From: Lachnospiraceae bacterium
Lineage (GTDB): Bacteria > Bacillota > Clostridia > Lachnospirales > Lachnospiraceae
Length of the DNA stretch: 64,000 nucleotides
Reading direction: 5' to 3'
Assembly (NCBI GenBank): GCA_016284355.1
Contig: JAEEOQ010000004.1
Location: 62,001 to 126,000, forward strand
The notes beneath the pieces were generated by a model that saw nothing but the letters and a program-made list of their open reading frames with translations, did not search any database and was not told where the DNA came from. This document shows positions 30,138-40,341 of the stretch, in pieces; the first letter of the stretch is position 1; every line of letters starts with the position of its first letter. Position numbers and translations under genes: made by a program.

Positions 30138-30150
30138 TTTAAGAATTTTT

Positions 30151-30180
30151 GAGGCAACCTTTATGGTTGCCTCTTTTTCT
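30151..30180 (+). terminator. Rho-independent terminator after rpmF
   Basis: GAGGCAACC-TTTAT-GGTTGCCTC-TTTTTC. Confidence 0.9.
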
Positions 30181-30190
30181 TTGCGTTATT

Positions 30191-31276
30191 CTAGTGTAAT
30201 AAATGATCTATAATATGTCTTGTATAAGCTGAGATCTGTTCTGTATTATAAAGAAATTCAGATGTTGTCTCCACATAAAGAACCGTATCGTGATAGTCTA
30301 TCTTAAAGTAAGGAGATATGATCTCGTCAAATTCAGGAACAAAGCTTCCTGTGTGCTTACTGTAACAGTTTGCTGCCTTGGCTTTTGTGCGATACTCTTT
30401 ATCTACGTAAAAAGATACGCTTTTATGTATGGCGATATCTTCAGACGGAACATAATAATAATCCTTATAGTTCGGATAGAAAAATTTTAATTCGTCGTGA
30501 TACAAAGGCACTGTAAGTTTGCATTTATTGCCGGATACGACAAGTGAAATACCATCTCTTTCTGCTTTAAACCTTTTATCCATATTGATGCAGATAGGAA
30601 ACGTAACCGAAAGCACATTATTTTCATAATCAAGCTTTGCTCCGCCCACAACAAACGGTTCTGAAATATTTTCAAGCAGTTCAAGAAGTTTTGATAGCTT
30701 AACAAGCCCTTTTAAGTCGTCTTCGTTATGTAATATAAGAAGATCGTACATAGAAGAGCATTCAGGCTTTCCAGCTACTTTTGCCATAAGATATGAACCA
30801 TATACTTTTATAAGATCGCCGCCTGAATACTTGTCATCGCGGTTTATACCCATAAATACTTCAATTGTCTTTTGCTTTAAATTTTCCAATTTGAAAAGAT
30901 CTTTATATGGTCTTACAAGCTTATAAAGGTCAAGATGATTAAGACTTGAAAGAGGAGAAGGGATGCCGTATTTATTACATCTTTTATCGATAAAGTTTAC
31001 ATCAAAGGCCACTCCGTTAAAAGATACAAGGGTGGTATCTGCTGATAATCTTTCAAAAAAGCTGTTTATTATCTTTTCTTCAGAGCGTCTGTCATCAGCA
31101 AACCACTGATAAAGCACCCATTTATCATCTTCATAAAGTACCGCCCCAAGAAGGTACATGGTAGATACGTCAGCCGCAAAACCTGTGGTTTCGATATCAA
31201 AAAAGACTATTTTTTCTTTTGATATTCCAACAGGAATATATGGCGCTATATCAAGATCAAGTTTTCTTGTGATCAT
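30191..31276 (-). CDS. RNase H-like/DEDD 3'-5' exonuclease family protein (YprB-like, COG3359)
   Basis: FFDIETTGF; LVSFNGVAFDVNFI; HLDLYKLVRP; only substantial minus-strand gene. Confidence 0.85.
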   Translation of the reverse strand: MITRKLDLDIAPYIPVGISKEKIVFFDIETTGFAADVSTMYLLGAVLYEDDKWVLYQWFADDRRSEEKIINSFFERLSADTTLVSFNGVAFDVNFIDKRCNKYGIPSPLSSLNHLDLYKLVRPYKDLFKLENLKQKTIEVFMGINRDDKYSGGDLIKVYGSYLMAKVAGKPECSSMYDLLILHNEDDLKGLVKLSKLLELLENISEPFVVGGAKLDYENNVLSVTFPICINMDKRFKAERDGISLVVSGNKCKLTVPLYHDELKFFYPNYKDYYYVPSEDIAIHKSVSFYVDKEYRTKAKAANCYSKHTGSFVPEFDEIISPYFKIDYHDTVLYVETTSEFLYNTEQISAYTRHIIDHLLH

Positions 31277-31449
31277 TTTTCTTACCCCGTCTCTAATATA
31301 TAAAGCAAATAGATTTCCCTTATGCTTTCTTGTCCCACAGATAAATTGTAATTTGTATTTTTAAATAAATCAAGTGGTTTTATGGACTTTGAAGCGCTTT
31401 TGGTGTATATTTAATAGAGTATTTGAAAAGAAAAAAAGAGAGGCTAGAT

Positions 31450-32247
31450 ATGTGGACTTTTGAAATATTCGGATTATCATTCTTTTATATATTTTATTTC
31501 TTTTTCATTACAGCTTTTATCGGATGGGTCTACGAAAGCTGCTTTGTGTCGATTAAAAATCACAAGATCACGAACAGAGGCTTTCTAAACGGTCCCGTTA
31601 TCCCTATATACGGTGCCGGCGGGACAGCAATAATGCTTGCCACAACTCCTTTTAAAGACGATCTTGTACTGGTATTTTTTGCAGGCATGTTCGTTGCTTC
31701 TTTGCTTGAATACGTTACAAGTTATCTTATGGAAAAACTGTTTCACGCCAAATGGTGGGACTATTCAGACTGGAAGCCGAATCTCAATGGAAGGATATGC
31801 CTTTGGGCTTCGCTTTTTTGGGGTGTTCTTTCTGTTTCCATGCAGCTTTTTATAAAACCTGCCATTGATAAACTTATCGGAAAGATTCCTGAGTTTGAAG
31901 GAAAGATAGCAGCGTATATTATTTTTACCTTATTTACTGCAGATATCGTTTATACCGTAATCTGTACTGTACAGTTTGATAAGAAGATCGCAGCCATCAG
32001 AAGCAGCTACGAAGGCTTTAAGACTGAACTCAAAGACAGCTATGCAGGTCTTAAAGAAAACTATGAAGGCTTTAAGGTTGAACTTAAAGACAGATATATT
32101 GAAAGCGCCAACAAGTTCAGTTTTGTTGAAAAACGTCTTGTTAACGCTTTCCCGGACTTAAAATTTACTAATGTAGACGACGAACTTAAAGAATGGATCA
32201 ACGAGAGGATTGACAAAAAAATTGAAAAAAGAAACAATGAAAGGTAG
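31450..32247 (+). CDS. Putative ABC-transporter type IV (CmpB-like) membrane protein with C-terminal repeat tail
   Basis: FFITAFIGWVYESCFVSIKNHKITNRGFLNGPVIPIYGAGG; LEYVTSYLMEKLFHAKWWDYSDWKPNLNGRICL. Confidence 0.8.
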   Translation: MWTFEIFGLSFFYIFYFFFITAFIGWVYESCFVSIKNHKITNRGFLNGPVIPIYGAGGTAIMLATTPFKDDLVLVFFAGMFVASLLEYVTSYLMEKLFHAKWWDYSDWKPNLNGRICLWASLFWGVLSVSMQLFIKPAIDKLIGKIPEFEGKIAAYIIFTLFTADIVYTVICTVQFDKKIAAIRSSYEGFKTELKDSYAGLKENYEGFKVELKDRYIESANKFSFVEKRLVNAFPDLKFTNVDDELKEWINERIDKKIEKRNNER

Positions 32248-33778
32248 ATTTAAAATACATATCAGCGGCATAATAAGAGCACTTGTTATAGCGTCTCTTG
32301 TTTTTGCACAGATCGGGCTTATAGTGTTTGTTACAAGCCTTATTCAGGAATATGCCGTATTTTTCTATTTTTCCATAGAAGTACTAAGCTTTGTAGTTAT
32401 CCTGACCCTTGTAAATTCTTCTTTAAGCAACTCATATAAAATTGCCTGGATCAGTATAGTTCTTATGCTCCCGATGACGGGGCATATTATGTTCTGGCTA
32501 TGGGGCAAGTCAGACAGCAAGAAAAAGATTGAAAAGAAAGTACTTAGGAAGCTTAAACATGGTAATACTTTTCTTGAGTTTAATAAAGACAACGAAAAAT
32601 TAGTTGAAGATAAGCATGTATATTCATCAAAGGTATCAAAATACCTTGTAAAAGAAGGCTTTCCTGTATATAAAAACAATAAGGTAAGCTATTTTCCATT
32701 TGGCGAGACAGCCTTTGAGAGCATCTTTAAAGATATAAAAGAAGCCAAAGAATATATAATGATAAACTTTTATATTGTTGCAGAGGGTGCCATTTGGGAC
32801 AGGATGCATGAGCTTTTACTTGAAAAGATAAGTGAAGGCGTTAAAGTCATGTTTATGTATGACGACTTTGGTGCCATGTTCAGAACATCAAATGATTTTG
32901 ATAAAAAACTTATATCAGAAGGCTTTGATGTAAGAGTCTTTAATCCTATACACAAATACGTAGATAAGCTTTACTTAAATTACAGAAGCCATCAGAAAAA
33001 TATAGTCATTGACGGTGTTATCGGTTATACCGGCGGTATCAACCTTGCAGACGAATATGCAAACCTTATAAGACGTTTTGGGGTCTGGAAAGATACTGCC
33101 ATAAGAATAGAGGGAGATGCGGTCTGGGGGCTTGCCGTTACTTTCCTTAAGATGTGGGAAGTTTGCTCAAAAGGAGAGTTAATAGATTATTCTCCTTTTA
33201 AAAGGACAGCTTCTGACCTTACAGTTAATGATACCTGTCTTCAGGTTGTTTCAGACGGGCCTGCAAATCACCCTCATAATCCGATCGAGAGCATGTACAG
33301 GCAGCTTATAGAATCTTCAAGAAAATACTGTTATATAACTACGCCTTACCTGCTGCTTGAAAACGCCATGACTGATGCTCTTTGCGAGTCGGCTAAAGCA
33401 GGAGTTGATGTAAGGATAATAACACCAAATATTCCCGATAAAAAATATGTTAAACTTCTTACAAATTACAATTACGGAAAGCTTCTTAATTCGGGCGTTA
33501 AAATATTTGAGTATACACCCGGTTTTATACATGCTAAAATGATATTAAATGAGGAATCTGCCTGCGTAGGTACCATCAATATGGATTTTCGAAGTTTTTA
33601 TCTTCACTACGAGTGCGGAGTACTTATTATTGACAACAATGAAATAAAGCCTATTTATGATGACTTTTTAAAGATTTTTGATGAAAGCAGAGAAGTAACA
33701 TACGAAGAATGGACAAAAAGACCTTTGTTTCACAAGATGGTCCAGCCGCTGCTTTATTTGTTTTCACCGCTTATGTAG
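32237..33778 (+). CDS. cls: Cardiolipin synthase (PLD family)
   Basis: Two HxK motifs: HQKNIVIDGVIGYTGGINLADEY and HAKMILNEESACVGTINMDFRSFYLHYE. Confidence 0.92.
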   Translation: MKGRFKIHISGIIRALVIASLVFAQIGLIVFVTSLIQEYAVFFYFSIEVLSFVVILTLVNSSLSNSYKIAWISIVLMLPMTGHIMFWLWGKSDSKKKIEKKVLRKLKHGNTFLEFNKDNEKLVEDKHVYSSKVSKYLVKEGFPVYKNNKVSYFPFGETAFESIFKDIKEAKEYIMINFYIVAEGAIWDRMHELLLEKISEGVKVMFMYDDFGAMFRTSNDFDKKLISEGFDVRVFNPIHKYVDKLYLNYRSHQKNIVIDGVIGYTGGINLADEYANLIRRFGVWKDTAIRIEGDAVWGLAVTFLKMWEVCSKGELIDYSPFKRTASDLTVNDTCLQVVSDGPANHPHNPIESMYRQLIESSRKYCYITTPYLLLENAMTDALCESAKAGVDVRIITPNIPDKKYVKLLTNYNYGKLLNSGVKIFEYTPGFIHAKMILNEESACVGTINMDFRSFYLHYECGVLIIDNNEIKPIYDDFLKIFDESREVTYEEWTKRPLFHKMVQPLLYLFSPLM

Positions 33779-33786
33779 GAGCTAAT

Positions 33787-34047
33787 ATGGAAGTATGTCA
33801 TTGCAGATACTGCAAAAAAATATTCAGAAGTACAATAAGACGAACCTGCTGCAATGAATGCAGGGAAAAAGACGACAAATTCTTTGAGAAAATTATCGCA
33901 TACCTTGATATGTACCCAAACAGTAATGCTATCCAAATAGCAGAAGGTCTTGAAGTTGATGTTACAGAGATAGTGCGTTTTATTGACGAAGGAAGACTTA
34001 CTGTGGTTAAGGGAGATTTTTTAAAGACTGACAAAGGAGAAGAGTAA
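33787..34047 (+). CDS. Small Cys-rich protein resembling flagellar-region YvyF family
   Basis: CRYCKKIF...CCNECREKDDKFFEKIIAYLDMYPNSNAIQIAEGLEVDVTEIVRFIDEGRL. Confidence 0.6.
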   Translation: MEVCHCRYCKKIFRSTIRRTCCNECREKDDKFFEKIIAYLDMYPNSNAIQIAEGLEVDVTEIVRFIDEGRLTVVKGDFLKTDKGEE

Positions 34048-34655
34048 TGATAGCTTACATTAAGGGTATTTTAACAAACGAAACCCCTGACACTGTATGG
34101 GTTGAAACAGAAGGCGGGGTAGCTTACGAGATATTTGTGCCTTCATCGATCTTTAACTTTCTTCCTCCCCTTAACGAGGAAGTAAAGCTTTACACCTATC
34201 TAAACGTTAAAGAAGACCTTATGCAGCTTTTCGGGTTTATAGACAAAGACGAACTTGATATGTTTAAGCTTCTTATAACGGTAAACGGTATTGGACCTAA
34301 AGGAGCTTTAAGTATTTTATCTTTTATATCGCCTGATGACATAAGATTTGCAATTCTTGCAGGAGATTCAAAGACTATATCAAAAGCTCCCGGAATCGGC
34401 GCAAAAACAGCAAGCAGAGTGATACTTGATCTTAAAGACAAGGTTGACCTTGAAGATACTTTTGAAAACTCACTTAATAAAAAAGGCGTGGCCGCAGGCT
34501 CAGGCAGCTTTAACGATATAAAACGAGACGCTATAGAAGCTCTTACAGCTCTTGGCTACAACGGCACCGAGGCAATGAAATCAATCAACAAAATTTCAAT
34601 TACCGAGGGCATGACAGCAGAAGATCTTATAAAAGCAGCTCTTAAGGAGATTTAA
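34047..34655 (+). CDS. ruvA: Holliday junction branch migration protein RuvA
   Basis: [64 protein letters not shown]. Confidence 0.96.
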   Translation: MIAYIKGILTNETPDTVWVETEGGVAYEIFVPSSIFNFLPPLNEEVKLYTYLNVKEDLMQLFGFIDKDELDMFKLLITVNGIGPKGALSILSFISPDDIRFAILAGDSKTISKAPGIGAKTASRVILDLKDKVDLEDTFENSLNKKGVAAGSGSFNDIKRDAIEALTALGYNGTEAMKSINKISITEGMTAEDLIKAALKEI

Positions 34656-34657
34656 AA

Positions 34658-35665
34658 ATGCAGGGGAAGAGACGTATAATTAGCGCCGGCCTTACAGAAG
34701 AAGACATCCGGATTGAAAACAATATAAGGCCAAAACTTCTTTCCGATTATATCGGTCAGACAAAAGCAAAAGAAAACCTTAAAATTTATATAGAGGCAGC
34801 AAAAGAACGAGGTGAATCACTTGATCATGTTCTTTTATACGGACCTCCTGGGCTCGGGAAAACAACACTTGCAGGCATTGTGGCAAACGAGATGGGTGTC
34901 AACATGAAGATAACTTCAGGCCCTGCCATTGAAAAGCCGGGAGATATGGCATCTATCTTAAACAGCCTTCAGGAAGGAGATGTACTCTTTGTAGATGAGA
35001 TACATCGTCTTAACAGACAGGTTGAAGAAGTTTTGTATCCTGCCATGGAAGATTATTGCATCGATATAATGATCGGAAAAGGCGAATCGGCAAGGTCTCT
35101 TAGGCTTGACCTTCCTAAATTTACTCTTGTGGGCGCCACCACAAAAGCCGGCAGCCTTACAGCTCCTCTTCGCGACAGATTCGGTGTTGTACACAGGCTT
35201 GAATACTACACTGTAGATGAGCTTTTAACCATTGTAAAAAGATCGGCAAAGATATTAAAAGTTGAGATCACAGACGACGGCGCTTACGAGATAGCAAGGC
35301 GTTCAAGAGGTACCCCTCGTATAGCAAACAGAATGCTTAAAAGAGTCCGTGATTTTGCTCAGATAAAATATGACGGCAGGATCGATACAGATGTAGCTGC
35401 ATACGCACTTACAAATCTTGATGTGGATGAAGAAGGACTTGATAATATTGACAGAGAGATCTTAAGGAGCATGATAACCAAGTTTGACGGCGGTCCTGTT
35501 GGTCTTGACACCATCGCCGTATCAATAGGAGAAGACACAGGGACTCTTGAAGATGTTTACGAGCCTTACCTTATCCAGGCAGGTTTCCTAAAGAGAACAC
35601 CTCGAGGCCGTATGGTAACCGAAAATGCTTATAAACATTTAAATATGCCCTATCAGGCAAAGTAA
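34658..35665 (+). CDS. ruvB: Holliday junction DNA helicase RuvB
   Basis: LRPKLL-like [49 protein letters not shown]. Confidence 0.97.
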   Translation: MQGKRRIISAGLTEEDIRIENNIRPKLLSDYIGQTKAKENLKIYIEAAKERGESLDHVLLYGPPGLGKTTLAGIVANEMGVNMKITSGPAIEKPGDMASILNSLQEGDVLFVDEIHRLNRQVEEVLYPAMEDYCIDIMIGKGESARSLRLDLPKFTLVGATTKAGSLTAPLRDRFGVVHRLEYYTVDELLTIVKRSAKILKVEITDDGAYEIARRSRGTPRIANRMLKRVRDFAQIKYDGRIDTDVAAYALTNLDVDEEGLDNIDREILRSMITKFDGGPVGLDTIAVSIGEDTGTLEDVYEPYLIQAGFLKRTPRGRMVTENAYKHLNMPYQAK

Positions 35666-35680
35666 AGGAAGGCAATTAAT

Positions 35681-36052
35681 ATGAATATGATGAATGATCT
35701 TGAAGTGATCATAAACAATAAAAGATACACCATAAGCGGATATGAAAGCGAAGAATATCTTCAGAAGATAGCCTCATACCTTAACTCTAAGTACTCTGAT
35801 TTTAAGACTAAAGAAGGGTACAATCATCTTGACCTTGATCTTCGCAATGTGCTTATGCAGATCAATCTTGCTGATGACTATTTTAAGATGAGTGAAAACA
35901 GCAAAAATCTTGAGGCAGAACTTGAGAAAAAAGATAAGGAAATGTTTGAATTAAAGCATAACCTTGTATCTGTTCAAAAAAAGCTCGAAGAGCTTACCGA
36001 AAAATACGAGGCTGCTACTAAACAGACAGGCAATAAACCTGTTAAGAGATAA
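35681..36052 (+). CDS. zapA: Cell division protein ZapA
   Basis: LEVIINNKRYTISGYESEEYLQKIASYLNSKY plus coiled-coil C-terminus. Confidence 0.88.
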   Translation: MNMMNDLEVIINNKRYTISGYESEEYLQKIASYLNSKYSDFKTKEGYNHLDLDLRNVLMQINLADDYFKMSENSKNLEAELEKKDKEMFELKHNLVSVQKKLEELTEKYEAATKQTGNKPVKR

Positions 36053-36061
36053 AGGGTTCTT

Positions 36062-38320
36062 ATGAAAAATGTTGAGATTCTTGCCCCTGCAGGTAACTAT
36101 GATTGTTTTTTGGCTGCGGTAAACGCAGGAGCCGATGCAGTTTACCTCGGGGGAAACATGTACGGAGCAAGAGCATTTGCAGGTAATTTTTGTAAAGAAG
36201 ATCTGCTTAAGGCTCTTGACCATGCACATGTTTTAGACAAAAAAATATACCTTACCGTTAACACATTGCTCAGCAACAGCGAGATTGACAACGGTTTATA
36301 TGACTTTATAGCGCCGCTTTATGAAAACGGTCTTGATGCGGTTATCGTTCAGGATCTTGGAGCGGCCTATTTTCTTCACGAAAATTTTAAAGACCTTCCT
36401 CTACATGCAAGCACTCAGATGACTATAACTAATCCCGGTTATTTAAATACTTTAAAAGAAAACGGATTTACAAGGATAGTGCCTGCAAGAGAGCTTTCGC
36501 TTAACGAAATAAAAAAACTTTCAAATTCCTCAGACCTTGAAATAGAGTGCTTTGTACACGGCGCCCTATGTTATTGCTACTCAGGTCAATGTATGCTAAG
36601 CTACAGCAGAGGCGGAAGAAGCGGCAACAAAGGAAGGTGCGCTCAGCCATGCAGACTTTTATACGAAACTGCAGGCAAGGAAAGCTATTATCTTTCGCCT
36701 AAAGATCTTTGTGTGCTAGACTGCATTCCTGACCTTGTAGACGCGGGAATTGATTCCTTTAAGATCGAAGGGCGAATGAAAAAGCCTGAATATGTTGCAA
36801 ACGCTGCTTATTTATATAAAAAATGGACAGACAGATATCTTAGTCTTGGCAAAGAAGAGTTCGCAAATAAAGCAGATTCTTTTAAATCCGAGATGAGAAA
36901 TGACCTTATAAGGCTTTCTGATATGTATAACAGAGGCGGATTTACTAAGGGCTTTTATTATATGCATAACGGTCCAGAGATAATGTCTGTAAACAGACCT
37001 AACCATTTCGGTACATTTGTGGCAGAAGTAGTTAAAGTTACCGGAAAAGACATGACTTTGCTTGCTAAAGAAGACATTAATGCTCATGATGTTATAGAAG
37101 TAAGGAAAAACGATAAAGAAATTTACGAATTTACTACGGGCAAAAGTTATAACATAGGTGATCAATTTGTTATGAACTACAAGAAAGGCCTTAAGATAGA
37201 CCAGAGCTGTCTTTGCTACCGTATAAGAAACAATGAGCTTATTGAAAAAATAAATGATGATCTTAAAAAATATCCTGCAAAAAGAGATATAAGCATAAGC
37301 TGCGTTCTTACTCCCGGAAGCGAAGCTTTGTATACCGCAAATGCAGGAGACATTAGCTATGAGCTTAAAGGAGACATAGTACAGACCGCCGCAAACAGAC
37401 CGGTAGAAAAAGAAAGAATACTATCTGCGCTTAGCGCAACCGGAGATACGCTGTTTAATGCAGCAAAAACAGAAGTGACTTTAAACGGTGATGTATTTAT
37501 TCCAATAGGGGCGCTTAAAGAAGCAAGAAGGAACCTGTTAAAAGGGTTACAGGAAAAAATAACAGACAGTCATAAACGGACTTTAGGAAAAAGAGCAACA
37601 ATAACCGGCTTTGCCAAAAGAAACACCGATATAAAACAGGCTGTCTCAAGGCTTGTAAGAAATATAGACGATCTTGAAACAGCAGTTAAATGCCAAAATT
37701 CTGACCTTATTTACATCCCGCTTGATGAACCGAATTTTTATGATTCATATGACCTTATCTTTAACAAAGTTAAAGAAGCAGGGAAAAAGCTTGGGGTAGT
37801 GCTCCCTGTCATTTTCAGGGAGAAATATAATGATATAAGCTATATGCCAAAAGATGCAGATATTTACCTTGCTTCAGATATCGGTGAACTTGGTTATCTT
37901 GATAGCCTCGGAATACCAAAGTCTAAGGTTCGCCTTAATCACAACCTTTATGTTTGGAACAGATATACATACCTGTTTCATAAGAAAAACGGTTATGATA
38001 ATTTCACGGTTAACCTTGAGCAGCCTTTTGAAGAATCAAAAGCACTTTTAAGCGATCCTTTAGTAGATCCTTTAGATTTTGAATATGTAGCAAAAACAAG
38101 ACTTCCTCTTATGACAAGTGCGGGCTGTATAATAAAGACCACAGGAAGCTGTGTTAAAACAGGTGCAAGAAGGATACTTAAAGCAGGAAATGATGATCTT
38201 GAAGTAGTATGCAATTGCAAGCATTGCTATAATATGATCTTTGACAGCAAGATCACCGATAACTCAGAATTTGCTAAAGATAACTCAGATCTTATACGTT
38301 ATTTACGCTATGATAATTAA
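36062..38320 (+). CDS. Peptidase U32 family protein (with DUF3656-like extension)
   Basis: EILAPAGNYDCFLAAVNAGADAVYLGG; ELSLNEIKKL; FVHGALCYCYSGQCMLSYSRGGRSGNKGRCAQPCR. Confidence 0.93.
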   Translation: MKNVEILAPAGNYDCFLAAVNAGADAVYLGGNMYGARAFAGNFCKEDLLKALDHAHVLDKKIYLTVNTLLSNSEIDNGLYDFIAPLYENGLDAVIVQDLGAAYFLHENFKDLPLHASTQMTITNPGYLNTLKENGFTRIVPARELSLNEIKKLSNSSDLEIECFVHGALCYCYSGQCMLSYSRGGRSGNKGRCAQPCRLLYETAGKESYYLSPKDLCVLDCIPDLVDAGIDSFKIEGRMKKPEYVANAAYLYKKWTDRYLSLGKEEFANKADSFKSEMRNDLIRLSDMYNRGGFTKGFYYMHNGPEIMSVNRPNHFGTFVAEVVKVTGKDMTLLAKEDINAHDVIEVRKNDKEIYEFTTGKSYNIGDQFVMNYKKGLKIDQSCLCYRIRNNELIEKINDDLKKYPAKRDISISCVLTPGSEALYTANAGDISYELKGDIVQTAANRPVEKERILSALSATGDTLFNAAKTEVTLNGDVFIPIGALKEARRNLLKGLQEKITDSHKRTLGKRATITGFAKRNTDIKQAVSRLVRNIDDLETAVKCQNSDLIYIPLDEPNFYDSYDLIFNKVKEAGKKLGVVLPVIFREKYNDISYMPKDADIYLASDIGELGYLDSLGIPKSKVRLNHNLYVWNRYTYLFHKKNGYDNFTVNLEQPFEESKALLSDPLVDPLDFEYVAKTRLPLMTSAGCIIKTTGSCVKTGARRILKAGNDDLEVVCNCKHCYNMIFDSKITDNSEFAKDNSDLIRYLRYDN

Positions 38321-38324
38321 ATGC

Positions 38325-38353
38325 TTGCAATATAGGCATAAAGATGTTATAAT
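38325..38353 (+). promoter_or_regulatory. Promoter for rplS
   Basis: TTGCAA (38325-38330) - 17 nt - TATAAT (38348-38353). Confidence 0.75.
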
Positions 38354-38433
38354 GTCAAATGTTGTGAAAATAGATGGTCCTCTGGGTGCAAATGGCATTT
38401 AAGAACATCCCATATTTGAAAGGAGATCTTACG

Positions 38434-38778
38434 ATGAACGAGATCATTAAGAACATTGAAGCTGAGCAGCTTAAAAAAGAAGTAGAAGACTTCAATGTAG
38501 GCGATACTGTTAAAGTATACGCAAAAGTTAAAGAAGGTAACAGAGAAAGAACACAGGTCTTCGAGGGTACAGTTCTTAAGAGACAGAACGGTGGAGCCAG
38601 AGAGACATTTACCGTAAGAAAGTTCTCTAACGGTATCGGTGTTGAGAAGACATGGCCACTTCATTCTCCATCAGTTGAGAAGATCGAAGTAATCCGTCAC
38701 GGTAAAGTTAGACGTGCTAAACTTAACTACTTAAGAAGCAGAGTAGGTAAGTCTGCTAAGGTTAAGGAAGCAAAGTAA
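38434..38778 (+). CDS. rplS: 50S ribosomal protein L19
   Basis: [82 protein letters not shown]. Confidence 0.97.
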   Translation: MNEIIKNIEAEQLKKEVEDFNVGDTVKVYAKVKEGNRERTQVFEGTVLKRQNGGARETFTVRKFSNGIGVEKTWPLHSPSVEKIEVIRHGKVRRAKLNYLRSRVGKSAKVKEAK

Positions 38779-38801
38779 TTTAACATAACCAAGGCTGTAT
38801 T

Positions 38802-38838
38802 AAAGGATAACTATTACTTGATAGTTATCCTTTTTTAT
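38802..38838 (+). terminator. Rho-independent terminator after rplS
   Basis: AAAGGATAACTAT-TACTTG-ATAGTTATCCTTTTTT. Confidence 0.9.
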
Positions 38839-38881
38839 TGTATTATTTAATTTGGAATATTGTTAAAATAAGGCGGAAAAT

Positions 38882-39496
38882 ATGGCTAAACATAAATATA
38901 AATATAAAGTGGAAGTCGAGCCGCAAGTCATTAAAAGACGAAAGATCATAAAAGAACTTATCATCTGGACCCTTGAAACCGTATTTGTGATCTTTGCCGC
39001 GTATTACATTTCCTTTTTCTGGCTTGAAAAGACATCCGTTGTCGGTACGTCTATGCAGACTACCCTTAGCGCAGGCGACACCATTCTTATAGATAAGTTT
39101 ACTTATATGATAAGCAGTCCAAAGCGCTTTGATATCATTGTTTTTAAACAAAGTAACAAAGAACATAATTACTACGATATCAAAAGGATCATCGGCCTTC
39201 CCGGCGAGACTGTCCGTATTGACGGTAATGGCGATATTTACATAAATGATAATCTTATAACTGATATTGTGATCGCAGATAAGATGACAAACGGAGGGCT
39301 TGCAAGTACAGGTATTACCCTTGATGATGACGAATACTTTGTGGTCGGTGACAATCGCAACTACAGCGAAGATTCAAGATTTGCAAATGTAGGAAACGTT
39401 ATTAAAGACGACATCATCGGAAAAGCTTTTGTTAAGCTTAAACCTTTTACCCTTATAAATGAAGTTAATATCAAAAAAGATGAAACAGAAAGGTAA
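38882..39496 (+). CDS. lepB: Signal peptidase I (copy 1)
   Basis: VVGTSMQTTLSAGDTILIDKF; YDIKRIIGLPGETV; VVGDNRNYSEDSR. Confidence 0.93.
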   Translation: MAKHKYKYKVEVEPQVIKRRKIIKELIIWTLETVFVIFAAYYISFFWLEKTSVVGTSMQTTLSAGDTILIDKFTYMISSPKRFDIIVFKQSNKEHNYYDIKRIIGLPGETVRIDGNGDIYINDNLITDIVIADKMTNGGLASTGITLDDDEYFVVGDNRNYSEDSRFANVGNVIKDDIIGKAFVKLKPFTLINEVNIKKDETER

Positions 39497-39499
39497 TCT

Positions 39500-40339
39500 A
39501 TGAAATTACAGTGGTATCCGGGTCATATGACCAAAGCAAAAAGGCAGATGCAGGAAGACTTAAAGCTTATCGACGTTATAATCGAGCTTGTTGATGCCAG
39601 AATACCATATTCCAGTAAAAATCCCGATATAGACGGGCTTGCAACGGGAAAGTCAAGAGTTCTTCTTGTAAATAAAACCGACCTTGCAGACCCGGCTGTT
39701 ACAAAAGAATGGGTTAATTATTATACAGATAAAGGCTTTTTTGTTCTTGAACTTAACAGCAAAACAGGAACAGGCATTAAATCCGTTAATGACGTAATAG
39801 CAAAGGCTTGTGCAAAAAAGATTGAACAAAACCGCAAAAAAGGTATCATTAACAGACCTATGAGGGCTATGATCGTCGGTATACCAAATGTGGGCAAGTC
39901 CACATTTATTAACAGCTTTTGCAAAAAGGCTGTGGCTAAAACAGGAAACAAGCCCGGTGTAACCAAAGGCAAACAATGGATAAGGCTTAACAAAGATGTT
40001 GACCTTCTTGATACCCCCGGTATCTTATGGCCAAAATTTGAAGACGAAACCGTTGGTACAAATATTGCATTTATCGGCTCTGTAAGTGACGAAATAGTAA
40101 GCATTTCAGACCTTGCTTTTGAGCTTATAGTTAAGATAAAAAGTCTTGGATCTGACGCTGTATATGAAAAATATGGTGTTGAGAAAAAGGATGACGCATG
40201 GGAGACCCTTCGCGATATAGCTATAAAGCGAGGATGTCTTGCAAAGGGCGGCGAGCCTGATATAGATAAAGCAAGTGCTTTTATCATAGACGATTTCAGA
40301 AACGGACGTATCGGAAGAATAACACTTGAAAGGCCGTAA
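39500..40339 (+). CDS. rbgA: Ribosome biogenesis GTPase YlqF/RbgA
   Basis: WYPGHMTKAKRQM; circularly permuted GTPase NKTD...GIPNVGKSTFINS...DTPGILWPKF. Confidence 0.95.
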   Translation: MKLQWYPGHMTKAKRQMQEDLKLIDVIIELVDARIPYSSKNPDIDGLATGKSRVLLVNKTDLADPAVTKEWVNYYTDKGFFVLELNSKTGTGIKSVNDVIAKACAKKIEQNRKKGIINRPMRAMIVGIPNVGKSTFINSFCKKAVAKTGNKPGVTKGKQWIRLNKDVDLLDTPGILWPKFEDETVGTNIAFIGSVSDEIVSISDLAFELIVKIKSLGSDAVYEKYGVEKKDDAWETLRDIAIKRGCLAKGGEPDIDKASAFIIDDFRNGRIGRITLERP

Positions 40340-40341
40340 AA

